A stretch of 16,807 nt of DNA from positions 1 to 16,807 of the forward strand of contig JACMOF010000118.1 of the NCBI GenBank assembly GCA_014378155.1, in the 5' to 3' direction. Of this stretch, positions 7,212-13,925 are shown one piece after another. A model generated the notes under the pieces. The model was not told the origin of the DNA. It did no database searches and worked only from the letters and a program-made list of their open reading frames with translations. This DNA is from Caulobacter sp. (GTDB lineage Bacteria > Pseudomonadota > Alphaproteobacteria > Caulobacterales > Caulobacteraceae). Position 1 is the stretch's first letter; every line of letters begins with the position of its first letter. Made by a program: the position numbers and the translations under genes.

Positions 7212-9074
7212 TCAGACGACGATCACCCCTTCCACCGGCGCGCTCGCATACAACGCCGCCGCCAGCCCCGCCCGGCGCTCCAGGGTCGCGCGCTGGTTCA
7301 CATAGCCCTTGTCGGTGATCTCGCCGGCGTCGATGGACGGCGGTTCGGTGAGGATCACCACCCGGCTCACCCGCCGCGACGAGCCGCCGGCCGCCGCGTT
7401 GAACGCCCCGATCCGCGCGCGCAGGATCACCGTCAGCTTGTCCAGTGGCGTGCCCGGCCCCGGATCGGCGACCAGCGCCGCCAGGCCGGCGGGTGACGGC
7501 CAGACCATGGCCCCGACGAACGGCCTGTCCTGGCCGACGATCACCGCGTCATGAACATAGGGGCTGCAGGCGGCCACCAGGTCGGGGCGCAGCACGCCGA
7601 CGCTGACCCAGGTGCCGCTGTCGAGCTTGAAGTCCTCGGTCACTCGGCCGTCAAACACCAGGCCCTTGGACGGGTCGTCCGGATCGACGAACCGCGCCGC
7701 ATCCCCAAGTTTGTAGAAGCCTTCCTCGTCGAAGGCCGCCGCCGTCTTCTCCGGGTCCTTGTGATAGCCGCTGGCCACCGTCGGCCCCTTGACCCGCACC
7801 TCGTATTTCGAACCCGATGGCGCTAGCTTCAGGGCGATGCCCGGCAGCGGCAGGCCGACCAGCCCGACCCGCTCGGTGATCCAGTGGGTCAGGGTGATGC
7901 CTTGCGTCTCCGTCGCCCCATACATCGTGGCCAGCGGCACGCGATGACCGGTCTCGGCCACGGCCAGGGCCTGCATCCGCGTGTAGACGTCGTCCGACAG
8001 CGTCGCCCCGCCATAGGCCATGTAGCGCAGGTTCTTGAAGAATGCGGCGCGTAGCACCGGATCGGCTTCCATGGCCCCGGCCAGCATCGAGAAGGCGATC
8101 GGGGCCGAACCGAAGACGATGGGCGAGACCTCGTAGAGGTTCTTGATCGTGGTCTCGAACATCCCCGGCAGCGGCTTGCCCTCGTCGATCCACAAGGTGC
8201 CGCCGTTCCAGATCACGGCGTTGAAGCCGATATTGCCGGCCGAGATATGGCTCCAGGGCATCCATTCCAGGCTGTCAGCGAGCTCGTCGGTGCGCTCGTC
8301 GGTGCGCAGGCCTTCCTGGCCGGCGATGACGCCCGCCATCATGGCGTGGGTCTGGGGCACGCCCTTGGGCATGCCGGTCGAGCCAGAGGTGAACAGGTAC
8401 TTGGCGACGGTGGCGGGGGTGAGCGTCTCGCGTTGGGCGGCCACATCCCGGGGCTGCGTGGCGGCGACCGTGTCGAAGGCGACGGCGCCTTCTCCGGTCC
8501 CGTCGGCGGTGACCAGCAGCAGGTCGGGATTGATCGCTTGCAAGGCGGCGATCGCCTTGTCGAACATCGTGCCGGACTGGGCGAAGACCACGCGCGGGGC
8601 GACCTTGTCGAAGCAGTGCTTGAGCTTGCCGTGGTCGGCCGACATCAGGCTGTAGGCCGGGCTGATCGGGGCGGCAGGGACCCCGGCCCCATAGGCCCCG
8701 AGCGTCATCAGGGCATGCTCGATGGAATTGCCCGACAGAATCATCACGCTGTCGTCGGCGGTGACGCCCTGGTCCAGCAGCCACTGGGCGACCCCCTCCA
8801 CCGCCCGCTGGGCCTGGCCGTAGGTCATTTGCCGCCACGGGCCGTGGCCAGGCTCGCGCTGTCTCAGATAGGGCCGGTCGGGATGCAGCGCGGCCTTTTC
8901 AGCCAGCAGGTGGCTGATGGTGCGTGGGCTGTCGCCGGGCGGATGGTTGGAGGTGATGACGATGCTGCCGTCAGCCCGCCGATCGACGGTGATCTCCGGG
9001 CCCTTCATCGCCAGCGGCTTGAACGGCGCGGTGCTGGGGTCGCGCGCGCTCGCGAGGCTATCGCCGCCGTCCAT
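7212..9074 (-). CDS. Acyl/aryl-CoA ligase, feruloyl-CoA synthase-like
   Basis: A 620-aa ANL-superfamily enzyme that activates a carboxylate with ATP to an acyl-adenylate and then transfers it to CoA. Core motifs are the P-loop TSGSTGMPKG (229-238), YGATETQG (385-392), YKLGDAARF (454-462), the hinge region GRVTEDFKLDSGTWVSVG (476-493) and the C-terminal catalytic Lys589 in GEITDKGYVNQ. The segment GRVxEDFKLxxGTWVSVG, together with a length near 620, is characteristic of proteins annotated as feruloyl-CoA synthase, which act on ferulate, caffeate and p-coumarate; related members use other acids. GGGAGAG lies about 6 nt before the ATG at 9074-9072. The aldehyde dehydrogenase upstream on the same strand would fit aromatic acid degradation, but no enoyl-CoA hydratase/aldolase is present. 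Exact substrate unproven. Confidence 0.85.
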   Translation of the reverse strand: MDGGDSLASARDPSTAPFKPLAMKGPEITVDRRADGSIVITSNHPPGDSPRTISHLLAEKAALHPDRPYLRQREPGHGPWRQMTYGQAQRAVEGVAQWLLDQGVTADDSVMILSGNSIEHALMTLGAYGAGVPAAPISPAYSLMSADHGKLKHCFDKVAPRVVFAQSGTMFDKAIAALQAINPDLLLVTADGTGEGAVAFDTVAATQPRDVAAQRETLTPATVAKYLFTSGSTGMPKGVPQTHAMMAGVIAGQEGLRTDERTDELADSLEWMPWSHISAGNIGFNAVIWNGGTLWIDEGKPLPGMFETTIKNLYEVSPIVFGSAPIAFSMLAGAMEADPVLRAAFFKNLRYMAYGGATLSDDVYTRMQALAVAETGHRVPLATMYGATETQGITLTHWITERVGLVGLPLPGIALKLAPSGSKYEVRVKGPTVASGYHKDPEKTAAAFDEEGFYKLGDAARFVDPDDPSKGLVFDGRVTEDFKLDSGTWVSVGVLRPDLVAACSPYVHDAVIVGQDRPFVGAMVWPSPAGLAALVADPGPGTPLDKLTVILRARIGAFNAAAGGSSRRVSRVVILTEPPSIDAGEITDKGYVNQRATLERRAGLAAALYASAPVEGVIVV

Positions 9075-9173
9075 CGTTTCTCTCCCGGTCGATTATCGTT
9101 GTTGGGCGGGAGGTAACGCCGCCTGACGTGAGGGTAAAGGCTGCCCAAGCGTCAACAAGACCTGCTGTATCAA

Positions 9174-9207
9174 TCCGCTCATCCCGGCGAAGGCCGGGAT
9201 GAGCGGA
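9174..9207. repeat. REP-like perfect hairpin
   Basis: A perfect 15-bp inverted repeat, TCCGCTCATCCCGGC (9174-9188) with its complement at 9193-9207, around GAAG. The core CCCGGCGAAGGCCGGG (9183-9198) recurs in the element at 11311-11414, so this is one unit of a dispersed intergenic repeat. It may also terminate or protect the aldehyde dehydrogenase transcript. Confidence 0.7.
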
Positions 9208-9215
9208 GTTTGAAA

Positions 9216-9241
9216 GGGGACAGGCGCATGCGCCTGTCCCC
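9216..9241. repeat. 26-nt perfect palindrome
   Basis: GGGGACAGGCGCA (9216-9228) is followed directly by its exact reverse complement (9229-9241), giving a loop-free dyad with GCATGC at the centre. It ends 7 nt beyond the aldehyde dehydrogenase stop. As RNA it would form a hairpin with a small internal loop. Dispersed palindromes beginning GGGGACA are common in GC-rich Proteobacteria; a role as transcript end or repeat unit is inferred. Confidence 0.7.
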
Positions 9242-9248
9242 AATCTCG

Positions 9249-10688
9249 TTACTCTGCCGCCACGTTCGGCGAGTAACCCAGCACGGCCTTGGTTTCGAGG
9301 AACTCGCCGAAGGCGTGGTCACCCCATTCGCGGCCGTTGCCGCTCATCTTGTAGCCGCCGAACGGGGCCATCAGGTCAGTCCCCGCGCCGTTGAGGATCA
9401 CCTGGCCGGCCCGCAGCTTGGAGGCCACGGCCCGCACCTCGGCCGGGTCGTTGCCGGAGATGTAGGCGGCCAGGCCGTATTCGGTGTCGTTGCCGATCGC
9501 CACGGCCTGGTCGACCCCATCATAGCCGAGGATGGCCAGCACCGGGCCGAAGATCTCTTCCTTGGCGATGGTCATGTCGGGGGTGACATTGGCGAAGACG
9601 GTTGGCTTGACATAGTAGCCGACCTCCAGCCCTTCCGGCTTGCCCGGGCCGCCCGAGACCAGGGTGGCGCCCTCGTCGACGCCCTTCTGGATCAGGCCCT
9701 GGATCTTGTTCCACTGCACCTCAGAGACCACCGGGCCCAGCTTGGAATTGCCGTTCGGGTCACCCACCGTGTGAGCGTCGGCGGCGGCCTTGGCGATGGC
9801 GATCACCTCGTCCATACGCTTTTGCGGGACCAGCATCCGGGTCGGCGCGTTGCACGACTGGCCCGAGTTCATCATCACCGAGGCCACGCCGCCGCCGACC
9901 GCGCGCTCATAGTCGGCGTTGTCGAGGATGATGTTGGGGCTCTTGCCGCCCAGCTCCTGGTGCACGCGCTTGACGGTCGGGGCGGCGTTCTTGGCCACCT
10001 CGATGCCCGCGCGGGTCGAGCCGGTGAACGACACCATGTCGACTTCCGGGTGCGAGCTGAGCGCCGCGCCGACCACCGGGCCGTCGCCATTGACCAGGTT
10101 GAACACCCCGGCCGGCACGCCGGCGGCGGCCAGGATCTCGGTCCAGATCTGGGCCGAGAACGGGGCCACTTCCGAGGGCTTGAGCACCATGGTGCAGCCG
10201 ACGGCCAGGGCGGGCGCCACCTTGCAGGCGATCTGGTTGACCGGCCAATTCCACGGGGTGATGAAGGCGCAGACGCCGATCGGCTCCTTGACCAGATGGG
10301 TCGTGCCGCGGTCTTCCTCGAACTTGTAGTCCTTCAGCACCTGCAGCGCCGTCTGGACGTGGGCGATGCCCATGGCGGCCTGGGCGCGCTGGGCCAACCA
10401 CGACGGGGCGCCCATCTCCTCGGTGATGGCTTTCGCCATGTCCTCGAAGCGCTTCTGGTATTCGGCGATGATCCGCTCAAGCAGGTCGACGCGCTCTTCG
10501 CGGCTAGTGACCGAGAAGGTGGCGAAGGCCTTGCGGGCGGCGCGGACCGCCAAGTCGACGTCCTCGGCCGTGCCCAGGGTCACCCGGCCAGCGACGGCCT
10601 CGGTGGCGGGATTGATCACGTCCACCGTCTGGGAGCCCTTGGGCTGCACCCACTGGCCATCGATATAGAACTTCAGATAGTCGCGCAT
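9249..10688 (-). CDS. NAD(P)-dependent aldehyde dehydrogenase
   Basis: A 479-aa soluble enzyme of the ALDH superfamily that oxidises an aldehyde to the acid. Cofactor and catalytic signatures are present: ITPWNWP (143-149, oxyanion Asn147), LKPSE (Lys170), FTGST (221-225), ELGGKSP with general base Glu245, NSGQSCNAPTR with nucleophile Cys279, and EEIFGPV. The length and a start preceded by GGAGGAG, about 7 nt before the ATG, fit a full gene. The NAPTR following the nucleophile separates it from classic vanillin dehydrogenases as I remember them, so the substrate is left open. It lies upstream of the CoA-ligase gene on the same strand, 174 nt apart with two strong hairpins between, so the two may be separate transcripts. 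An operator-like palindrome lies in its promoter. Confidence 0.93.
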   Translation of the reverse strand: MRDYLKFYIDGQWVQPKGSQTVDVINPATEAVAGRVTLGTAEDVDLAVRAARKAFATFSVTSREERVDLLERIIAEYQKRFEDMAKAITEEMGAPSWLAQRAQAAMGIAHVQTALQVLKDYKFEEDRGTTHLVKEPIGVCAFITPWNWPVNQIACKVAPALAVGCTMVLKPSEVAPFSAQIWTEILAAAGVPAGVFNLVNGDGPVVGAALSSHPEVDMVSFTGSTRAGIEVAKNAAPTVKRVHQELGGKSPNIILDNADYERAVGGGVASVMMNSGQSCNAPTRMLVPQKRMDEVIAIAKAAADAHTVGDPNGNSKLGPVVSEVQWNKIQGLIQKGVDEGATLVSGGPGKPEGLEVGYYVKPTVFANVTPDMTIAKEEIFGPVLAILGYDGVDQAVAIGNDTEYGLAAYISGNDPAEVRAVASKLRAGQVILNGAGTDLMAPFGGYKMSGNGREWGDHAFGEFLETKAVLGYSPNVAAE

Positions 10689-10752
10689 GCTGTGCTCCTC
10701 CGGGCTGGGGCCGCTCTCATCTGGGGAGACGGCGGACCTCGTTCAAACACTC

Positions 10753-10798
10753 ATTTTAATGATCGTTGATCACTGGGGAAGGGCTGATCTTTCGATCT
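10753..10798 (-). promoter_or_regulatory. Candidate promoter and operator of the aldehyde dehydrogenase gene
   Basis: On the minus strand TAAAAT (10758-10753) resembles a -10 hexamer. Immediately upstream is a perfect 13-nt palindrome, TGATCGTTGATCA (10760-10772), where a repressor would block the -10/-35 spacer. A second, imperfect copy, TGATCTTTCGATCT, lies at 10785-10798, giving four GATC sites within 37 bp. No good -35 hexamer is visible, so the promoter call is tentative; the symmetry is seen directly. Confidence 0.4.
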
Positions 10799-11268
10799 CA
10801 CCACATTGGGTCGGGTTCCGCCCCGTGGAAGCCCTCGGCGATGCGCTTGCGATTGCCCGGCGTGACGTCGCCTGGCAGGGCGTCGGGCGCGAACCAGCCG
10901 ACCTCGCTGATCTCGCCCTGGGCGCTGGAAGGGCAGGGCTCCCAGGCCTGGACGCGATAGACCAGCACGTGGTCGCCGGGATGGTGGCGCTCATTGCTAT
11001 GCACCGAGACCAGGGTCACCGGCCCGATCACCCGGACGCCGGCCTCCTCCTGCAGTTCCCGGATCACCGCCGTCTCGGCCGTCTCGCCGCGCTCCACCCC
11101 GCCGCCGGGCAGGTGCCAGCCATGGACATAGGTGTGCTGCACCATCAGCACCCGGCCCTCGTCATCGGTGACCACCCCGCGCACGCCGAGCGTCAGGCCG
11201 CGCCTGAGGCGAAACCACGCGAAGACCATTGGGCGGGTGAAGGGTTCGACGTGGCGGCGCCAGAGCAT
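10798..11268 (-). CDS. NUDIX hydrolase
   Basis: A 156-aa protein with a complete Nudix box, GGVERGETAETAVIRELQEE followed by AGV, matching Gx5Ex7REUxEExGU. It would hydrolyse a nucleoside diphosphate linked to another moiety, with Mg bound by the REUxEE glutamates. A conserved-looking N-terminus (MLWRRHVEPFTRP, FAWFRLRRGLTLGVRGVV) precedes the fold. I place the start at 11268 because the upstream in-frame extension to 11355 runs into an intergenic inverted-repeat element and reads as low-complexity sequence. No clear Shine-Dalgarno precedes either start. The gene ends 109 nt before the aldehyde dehydrogenase start on the same strand. The substrate cannot be predicted. Confidence 0.85.
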   Translation of the reverse strand: MLWRRHVEPFTRPMVFAWFRLRRGLTLGVRGVVTDDEGRVLMVQHTYVHGWHLPGGGVERGETAETAVIRELQEEAGVRVIGPVTLVSVHSNERHHPGDHVLVYRVQAWEPCPSSAQGEISEVGWFAPDALPGDVTPGNRKRIAEGFHGAEPDPMW

Positions 11269-11310
11269 GGGGGGCAGCTTAGCCTTTCTTCTCGCACAGG
11301 TCAGTCCACA

Positions 11311-11414
11311 CCGATCTCCTCCGTCTTCCCGGCGAAGGCCGGGACCCAGATTCATCCCGGGCCGCTCGTGGGTTTCACCTGGGCCCAGGCCTTCGCCGGG
11401 GAGACGGAGATTGG
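11311..11414. repeat. Long inverted-repeat intergenic element (REP/BIME-like)
   Basis: The left arm (11311-11349) and right arm (11379-11414) are near-complementary over about 36 nt, with a 3-nt gap and a few mismatches. Both arms contain the core CCCGGCGAAGGCC in opposite orientation, and the left arm also carries the self-complementary CCCGGCGAAGGCCGGG (11328-11343). A 29-nt centre separates the arms. The same core occurs at 9183-9198. The element fills the divergent gap between the NUDIX gene and the pterin operon. Dispersed palindromes of this composition are common in Caulobacter-like genomes. Confidence 0.75.
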
Positions 11415-11518
11415 AGCTCCGAAGGGAAACATCGACTTGAAGCCCGCCCCATGCTTGCGGCCGGCCACGCGCACCGCTAAAGCCGCATCATCTCCAGTCT
11501 GAACAACGGACCCGCACC

Positions 11519-11599
11519 ATGCTCGCCATCGGCGTCATCGTCATCTTCCTGGCTGTCCTCCTCGGCCTCAACATGTTTGAATTCGGTCGTTTCGACTAA
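11519..11599 (+). CDS. Putative 26-aa membrane micro-protein
   Basis: A 26-codon ORF (ATG 11519, TAA 11597-11599) whose product begins MLAIGVIVIFLAVLLGLNMF, a single hydrophobic helix, and ends EFGRFD. The stop lies 4 nt before the ATG of the SDR gene, an arrangement that permits translational coupling of that gene, which itself has no visible ribosome-binding site. The micro-ORF also lacks a strong Shine-Dalgarno (only ACGGA about 10 nt upstream). It could be a genuine single-pass peptide or a leader whose translation opens the next gene. The clean TM-plus-polar-tail pattern argues against chance. Confidence 0.5.
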   Translation: MLAIGVIVIFLAVLLGLNMFEFGRFD

Positions 11600-11603
11600 A
11601 CCG

Positions 11604-12371
11604 ATGACCTCGCGCGGCGCGGCCCTGGCCACCGGCGCCGGCCGCCGGATCGGTCGCGCCCTGGCCCTGGAGGCCGCGCGGGCCGGCTTCGACGTCGCCG
11701 TCCACTACCGCACGGCCCGCGACGAAGCCCAGGCCGTCGCCGACGAGATCGCGGCCCTGGGCCAGCGCGCCGTCATTCTCGACGCCGAACTGGCCGACGA
11801 GGACCAGACCGCCGGCCTGATCGCCCGCGCCCAGGCCGCGCTCGGCCCCGTCACCCTGCTGATCAACAGCGCCTCGACCTTTGAGGACGACCGCCTGGTC
11901 AGCGCCACCCGCGCCAGCTGGGACGCCCATCTGGACGCCAACCTGCGCGCCCCCGTCGTGCTGGCCCAGGCCTTCGCGGCCGCCTTGCCCGCCGACGCCG
12001 CCAATGGGTTGGAGGGCCAGATCGTCAACATCGTCGATCAACGCGTGCTGCGTCCCAACCCGCAGTTTTTCAGCTATTCCCTCTCGAAGGCCGGACTGTG
12101 GTGGGTGACCCAGACCCTGGCCCAGGACCTGGCGCCGCGCATCCGGGTCAACGCCATAGGCCCCGGCCCTGTGCTGCGGTCGGTGCATCAGGCCCCCGGC
12201 GAGTTCGAGGCCGAGGCGGCCGGAACTCTGTTGCAACGCCACGCCAACCCAGGCGAGATCGCCGCCGCCCTGCGCTACCTCATTGACGCAAGGGCGGTCA
12301 CGGGCCAGATGATCGCGGTCGACGCGGGTCAGCATCTGGGCTGGCGCACGCCGGACATCATCGGTTCCTGA
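11604..12371 (+). CDS. Pteridine reductase / FolM-like short-chain dehydrogenase
   Basis: A 255-aa SDR from the ATG at 11604; an in-frame TTG at 11577 would add nine residues overlapping the micro-ORF. It has TGAGRRIG (10-17, Rossmann glycine motif with Arg residues favouring NADPH), NSAS (88-91), YSLSK (158-162) and RVNAIGPGPV. In place of the usual catalytic Ser it has Asp145 (NIVDQR) exactly 13 residues before Tyr158. This Asp-Tyr-Lys arrangement is characteristic of pteridine reductase PTR1 and E. coli FolM, which reduce dihydropterins or dihydrofolate. The next gene, folB, makes dihydropterin intermediates, supporting a pterin/folate role. Which substrate (dihydromonapterin, dihydrofolate or dihydrobiopterin) is not decided by sequence. 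The gap to folB is 10 nt. Confidence 0.85.
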   Translation: MTSRGAALATGAGRRIGRALALEAARAGFDVAVHYRTARDEAQAVADEIAALGQRAVILDAELADEDQTAGLIARAQAALGPVTLLINSASTFEDDRLVSATRASWDAHLDANLRAPVVLAQAFAAALPADAANGLEGQIVNIVDQRVLRPNPQFFSYSLSKAGLWWVTQTLAQDLAPRIRVNAIGPGPVLRSVHQAPGEFEAEAAGTLLQRHANPGEIAAALRYLIDARAVTGQMIAVDAGQHLGWRTPDIIGS

Positions 12372-12381
12372 GAGTCTCGCC

Positions 12382-12795
12382 GTGGCCGCCCAACCCCTGC
12401 CCACCGCCCCGAACGACGCGACCCAGCCCAGCCCGGCGCGGATCATCGTCACCAAGGTGTTCGTGCGCGGCCTGAAGGTCGAGGCCTGGATCGGCGTCTA
12501 TGACCATGAGCACGGCCGCCAACAGCCCTTGGTCATAGATGTCGAGCTCGACGTCGCCGCCAGCCACTGCGAGCAGCTGGGCGACACCGTCAATTACGAG
12601 ACCATCCTGCAGGCCGCCCTGTCCATCGCCGCCGAGGGCCATATCGATCTGGTCGAGACCTTCGCCGAGCGCCTGGCCCAGGCCTGTTTCGCCGACAGCC
12701 GCGTGACCCGTGCCCGCGTGCGGGTCGAAAAGCCCCTGGCCCTGGCCCCCCACGCCGCCGCGGCCGGGGTGGAAATCACCGCCGTCCGGGGGTGA
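12382..12795 (+). CDS. folB: Dihydroneopterin aldolase FolB
   Basis: A 137-aa enzyme of folate synthesis that cleaves dihydroneopterin to 6-hydroxymethyl-dihydropterin and glycolaldehyde. After a roughly 20-residue Ala/Pro-rich extension, the family pattern appears: VRGLKVEAWIGVYDHEHGRQQPLVIDVEL (28-56; Glu43 at the position of the substrate-contacting Glu), VNYETI (70-75, Tyr72), LVETFAERLA (90-99, Glu92) and VRVEKP (113-118, catalytic Lys117). Assignment of these residues follows characterised FolB proteins. The start is a GTG 10 nt after the SDR stop, and a later start would trim only the extension. The stop overlaps the next start in GTGA, showing tight coupling. Confidence 0.92.
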   Translation: MAAQPLPTAPNDATQPSPARIIVTKVFVRGLKVEAWIGVYDHEHGRQQPLVIDVELDVAASHCEQLGDTVNYETILQAALSIAAEGHIDLVETFAERLAQACFADSRVTRARVRVEKPLALAPHAAAAGVEITAVRG

Positions 12796-13355
12796 GCCCG
12801 CTTTCACACAGCGTCCGCCTCGCCCCCTTCCAGCCGGAAACGGTCTGGACCCTCGAAGGCGCGGAGCTGGTCGAGCGTCGCGGCCCGCGCGAGCAGCGCT
12901 TTCCCTTATCGACCCTGACCATCTTTCGCCTGGCCCGGCCGCGCGAGGGCGGCCGCCGGCGGGTGCTGACCTTGGTGTTTGGCCGTCGCAAGACTGTGCT
13001 GGCGGCTCACAGCTATGTCGGCCCCGGCCGGTTCGAGGATCGGTTGGCCAGCTTCGCGCTGCTGGTCCGCGCCGTCGCCGGGGTGGCCACCGATCTGGCG
13101 CCGCGCGCCCGCTTTGAAATGGCCAGCGTGCTGGCCCCGCGCGAGGGGCTGACCTGGGTGATGGGCCTGCTGGCGGTCGGCACGGTCGCCATGCTGCTGA
13201 TGGCCTTCAGCCCCGGCATGACCGGCCTGGCGCTGGAGATCGCCGCCCGCATGGCCTTCGTGCTGATCCTGTTGGCTGCGGCGCTACCCTGGCTGGGCCG
13301 CGGCGAGGGGCTCGATCCGCAGGCGCTGCCGGAAGACCTGCTGCCGAGCGCTTAG
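12792..13355 (+). CDS. Two-TM membrane protein of unknown function
   Basis: A 187-aa protein starting at a GTG that overlaps the folB stop by 4 nt (GTGA), so it is translated from the same mRNA. Residues 1-110 are Arg-rich and beta-like (SVRLAPFQPETVWTLEGAEL, then FRLARPREGGRRR). Two hydrophobic helices follow at about 119-141 and 150-169, then a short acidic tail, LDPQALPEDLLPSA. Both termini are probably cytoplasmic. I do not recognise a named domain, and there is no sign that it has an enzymatic role in pterin synthesis. Its position is the only link. Confidence 0.8.
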   Translation: MSPLSHSVRLAPFQPETVWTLEGAELVERRGPREQRFPLSTLTIFRLARPREGGRRRVLTLVFGRRKTVLAAHSYVGPGRFEDRLASFALLVRAVAGVATDLAPRARFEMASVLAPREGLTWVMGLLAVGTVAMLLMAFSPGMTGLALEIAARMAFVLILLAAALPWLGRGEGLDPQALPEDLLPSA

Positions 13356-13402
13356 AAATCTGATCGCGCGAGCAGATGCCTCATGGGCCAGATCAGTATC
13401 GC

Positions 13403-13414
13403 CCACCCTCGAAA
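13403..13414. repeat. Left copy of a 12-nt direct repeat flanking the HEPN cassette
   Basis: CCACCCTCGAAA here matches CCATCCTCGAAA at 14211-14222 in 11 of 12 positions and in the same orientation. It lies 8 nt beyond the end of the HEPN-like gene. It may be an insertion footprint or recombination site; see the findings. Confidence 0.5.
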
Positions 13415-13421
13415 CATTTCA

Positions 13422-13925
13422 TCATCGAGAGCCGTGCATCAAATAGGCGAGAAAGTTGCGGCGCTCATCGCTATCTGCTGCTCTGAGCTGGCTCGCGGCG
13501 AACTCGGACAAATCGACCAAGTCTCGTGCCTCGGATCGGGTAATCTTGCCAGACGGCACGTAGTCAGCCCAATGCCGCCGGTCTTGCAGCGAGACGAACA
13601 CGCTCGCGACGTCGCGAATTTCCTGTGAAACCTGCGTGGCGCCCATCGCCCGCGCCGCCTTGGCCCCCAGCGTGGGTTTGTCAATTGTAGCGCTGCTCTC
13701 CTTCATCAACCGATGTTCAAAGCCGCGATACATCGTTTCGTACCTAGGCCTCGCGCGCTGATTGGCGCCAACAAAAGCGTCGCTCGCGCTGCGGAGAATG
13801 GAATGGAACAGGGCGTAGTAGGCGGTCGATACAGCGCGCCTCAAACGCGTCTGGTTGGGAGCGCCCTTGTTTGATTCTCCCAGTAGAAGGCGCGCGGTGC
13901 TAATCAAACTCTGTGGATCAATCAT
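13422..13925 (-). CDS. HEPN-like protein (UPF0332-type), 167 aa
   Basis: I take the ATG at 13925 (MIDPQSLISTARLLL) as the start because it overlaps the upstream gene's end (ATGATTGA, 8 nt). A longer in-frame extension to 14081 would lie inside that gene. The protein is all-helical in appearance. It carries RLRRAVSTAYYALFHSILRSA (27-47), the signature helix of HEPN/UPF0332 proteins with RRAxSxAYYALFH, and a second conserved-looking block, VSLQDRRHWADYVPSGKITRSEARDLVDL (111-139). The Rx4-6H motif of HEPN RNases is not evident; RGFEH (67-71) is one residue short, so nuclease activity is unproven. HEPN proteins often pair with small partners in toxin-antitoxin or defence loci. Base composition is markedly less GC-rich than the neighbours. 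The gene ends in a double stop, TGATGA. Confidence 0.75.
   Translation of the reverse strand: MIDPQSLISTARLLLGESNKGAPNQTRLRRAVSTAYYALFHSILRSASDAFVGANQRARPRYETMYRGFEHRLMKESSATIDKPTLGAKAARAMGATQVSQEIRDVASVFVSLQDRRHWADYVPSGKITRSEARDLVDLSEFAASQLRAADSDERRNFLAYLMHGSR

Noticed and set aside
9210..10769. A 519-codon plus-strand open frame across the aldehyde dehydrogenase gene.
   Set aside because: It is His/Gly/Arg/Ala-rich shadow sequence opposite a gene with every ALDH motif.
11269..11355. A longer N-terminus for the NUDIX protein.
   Set aside because: The extension is translated from the inverted-repeat element and reads like non-coding sequence.
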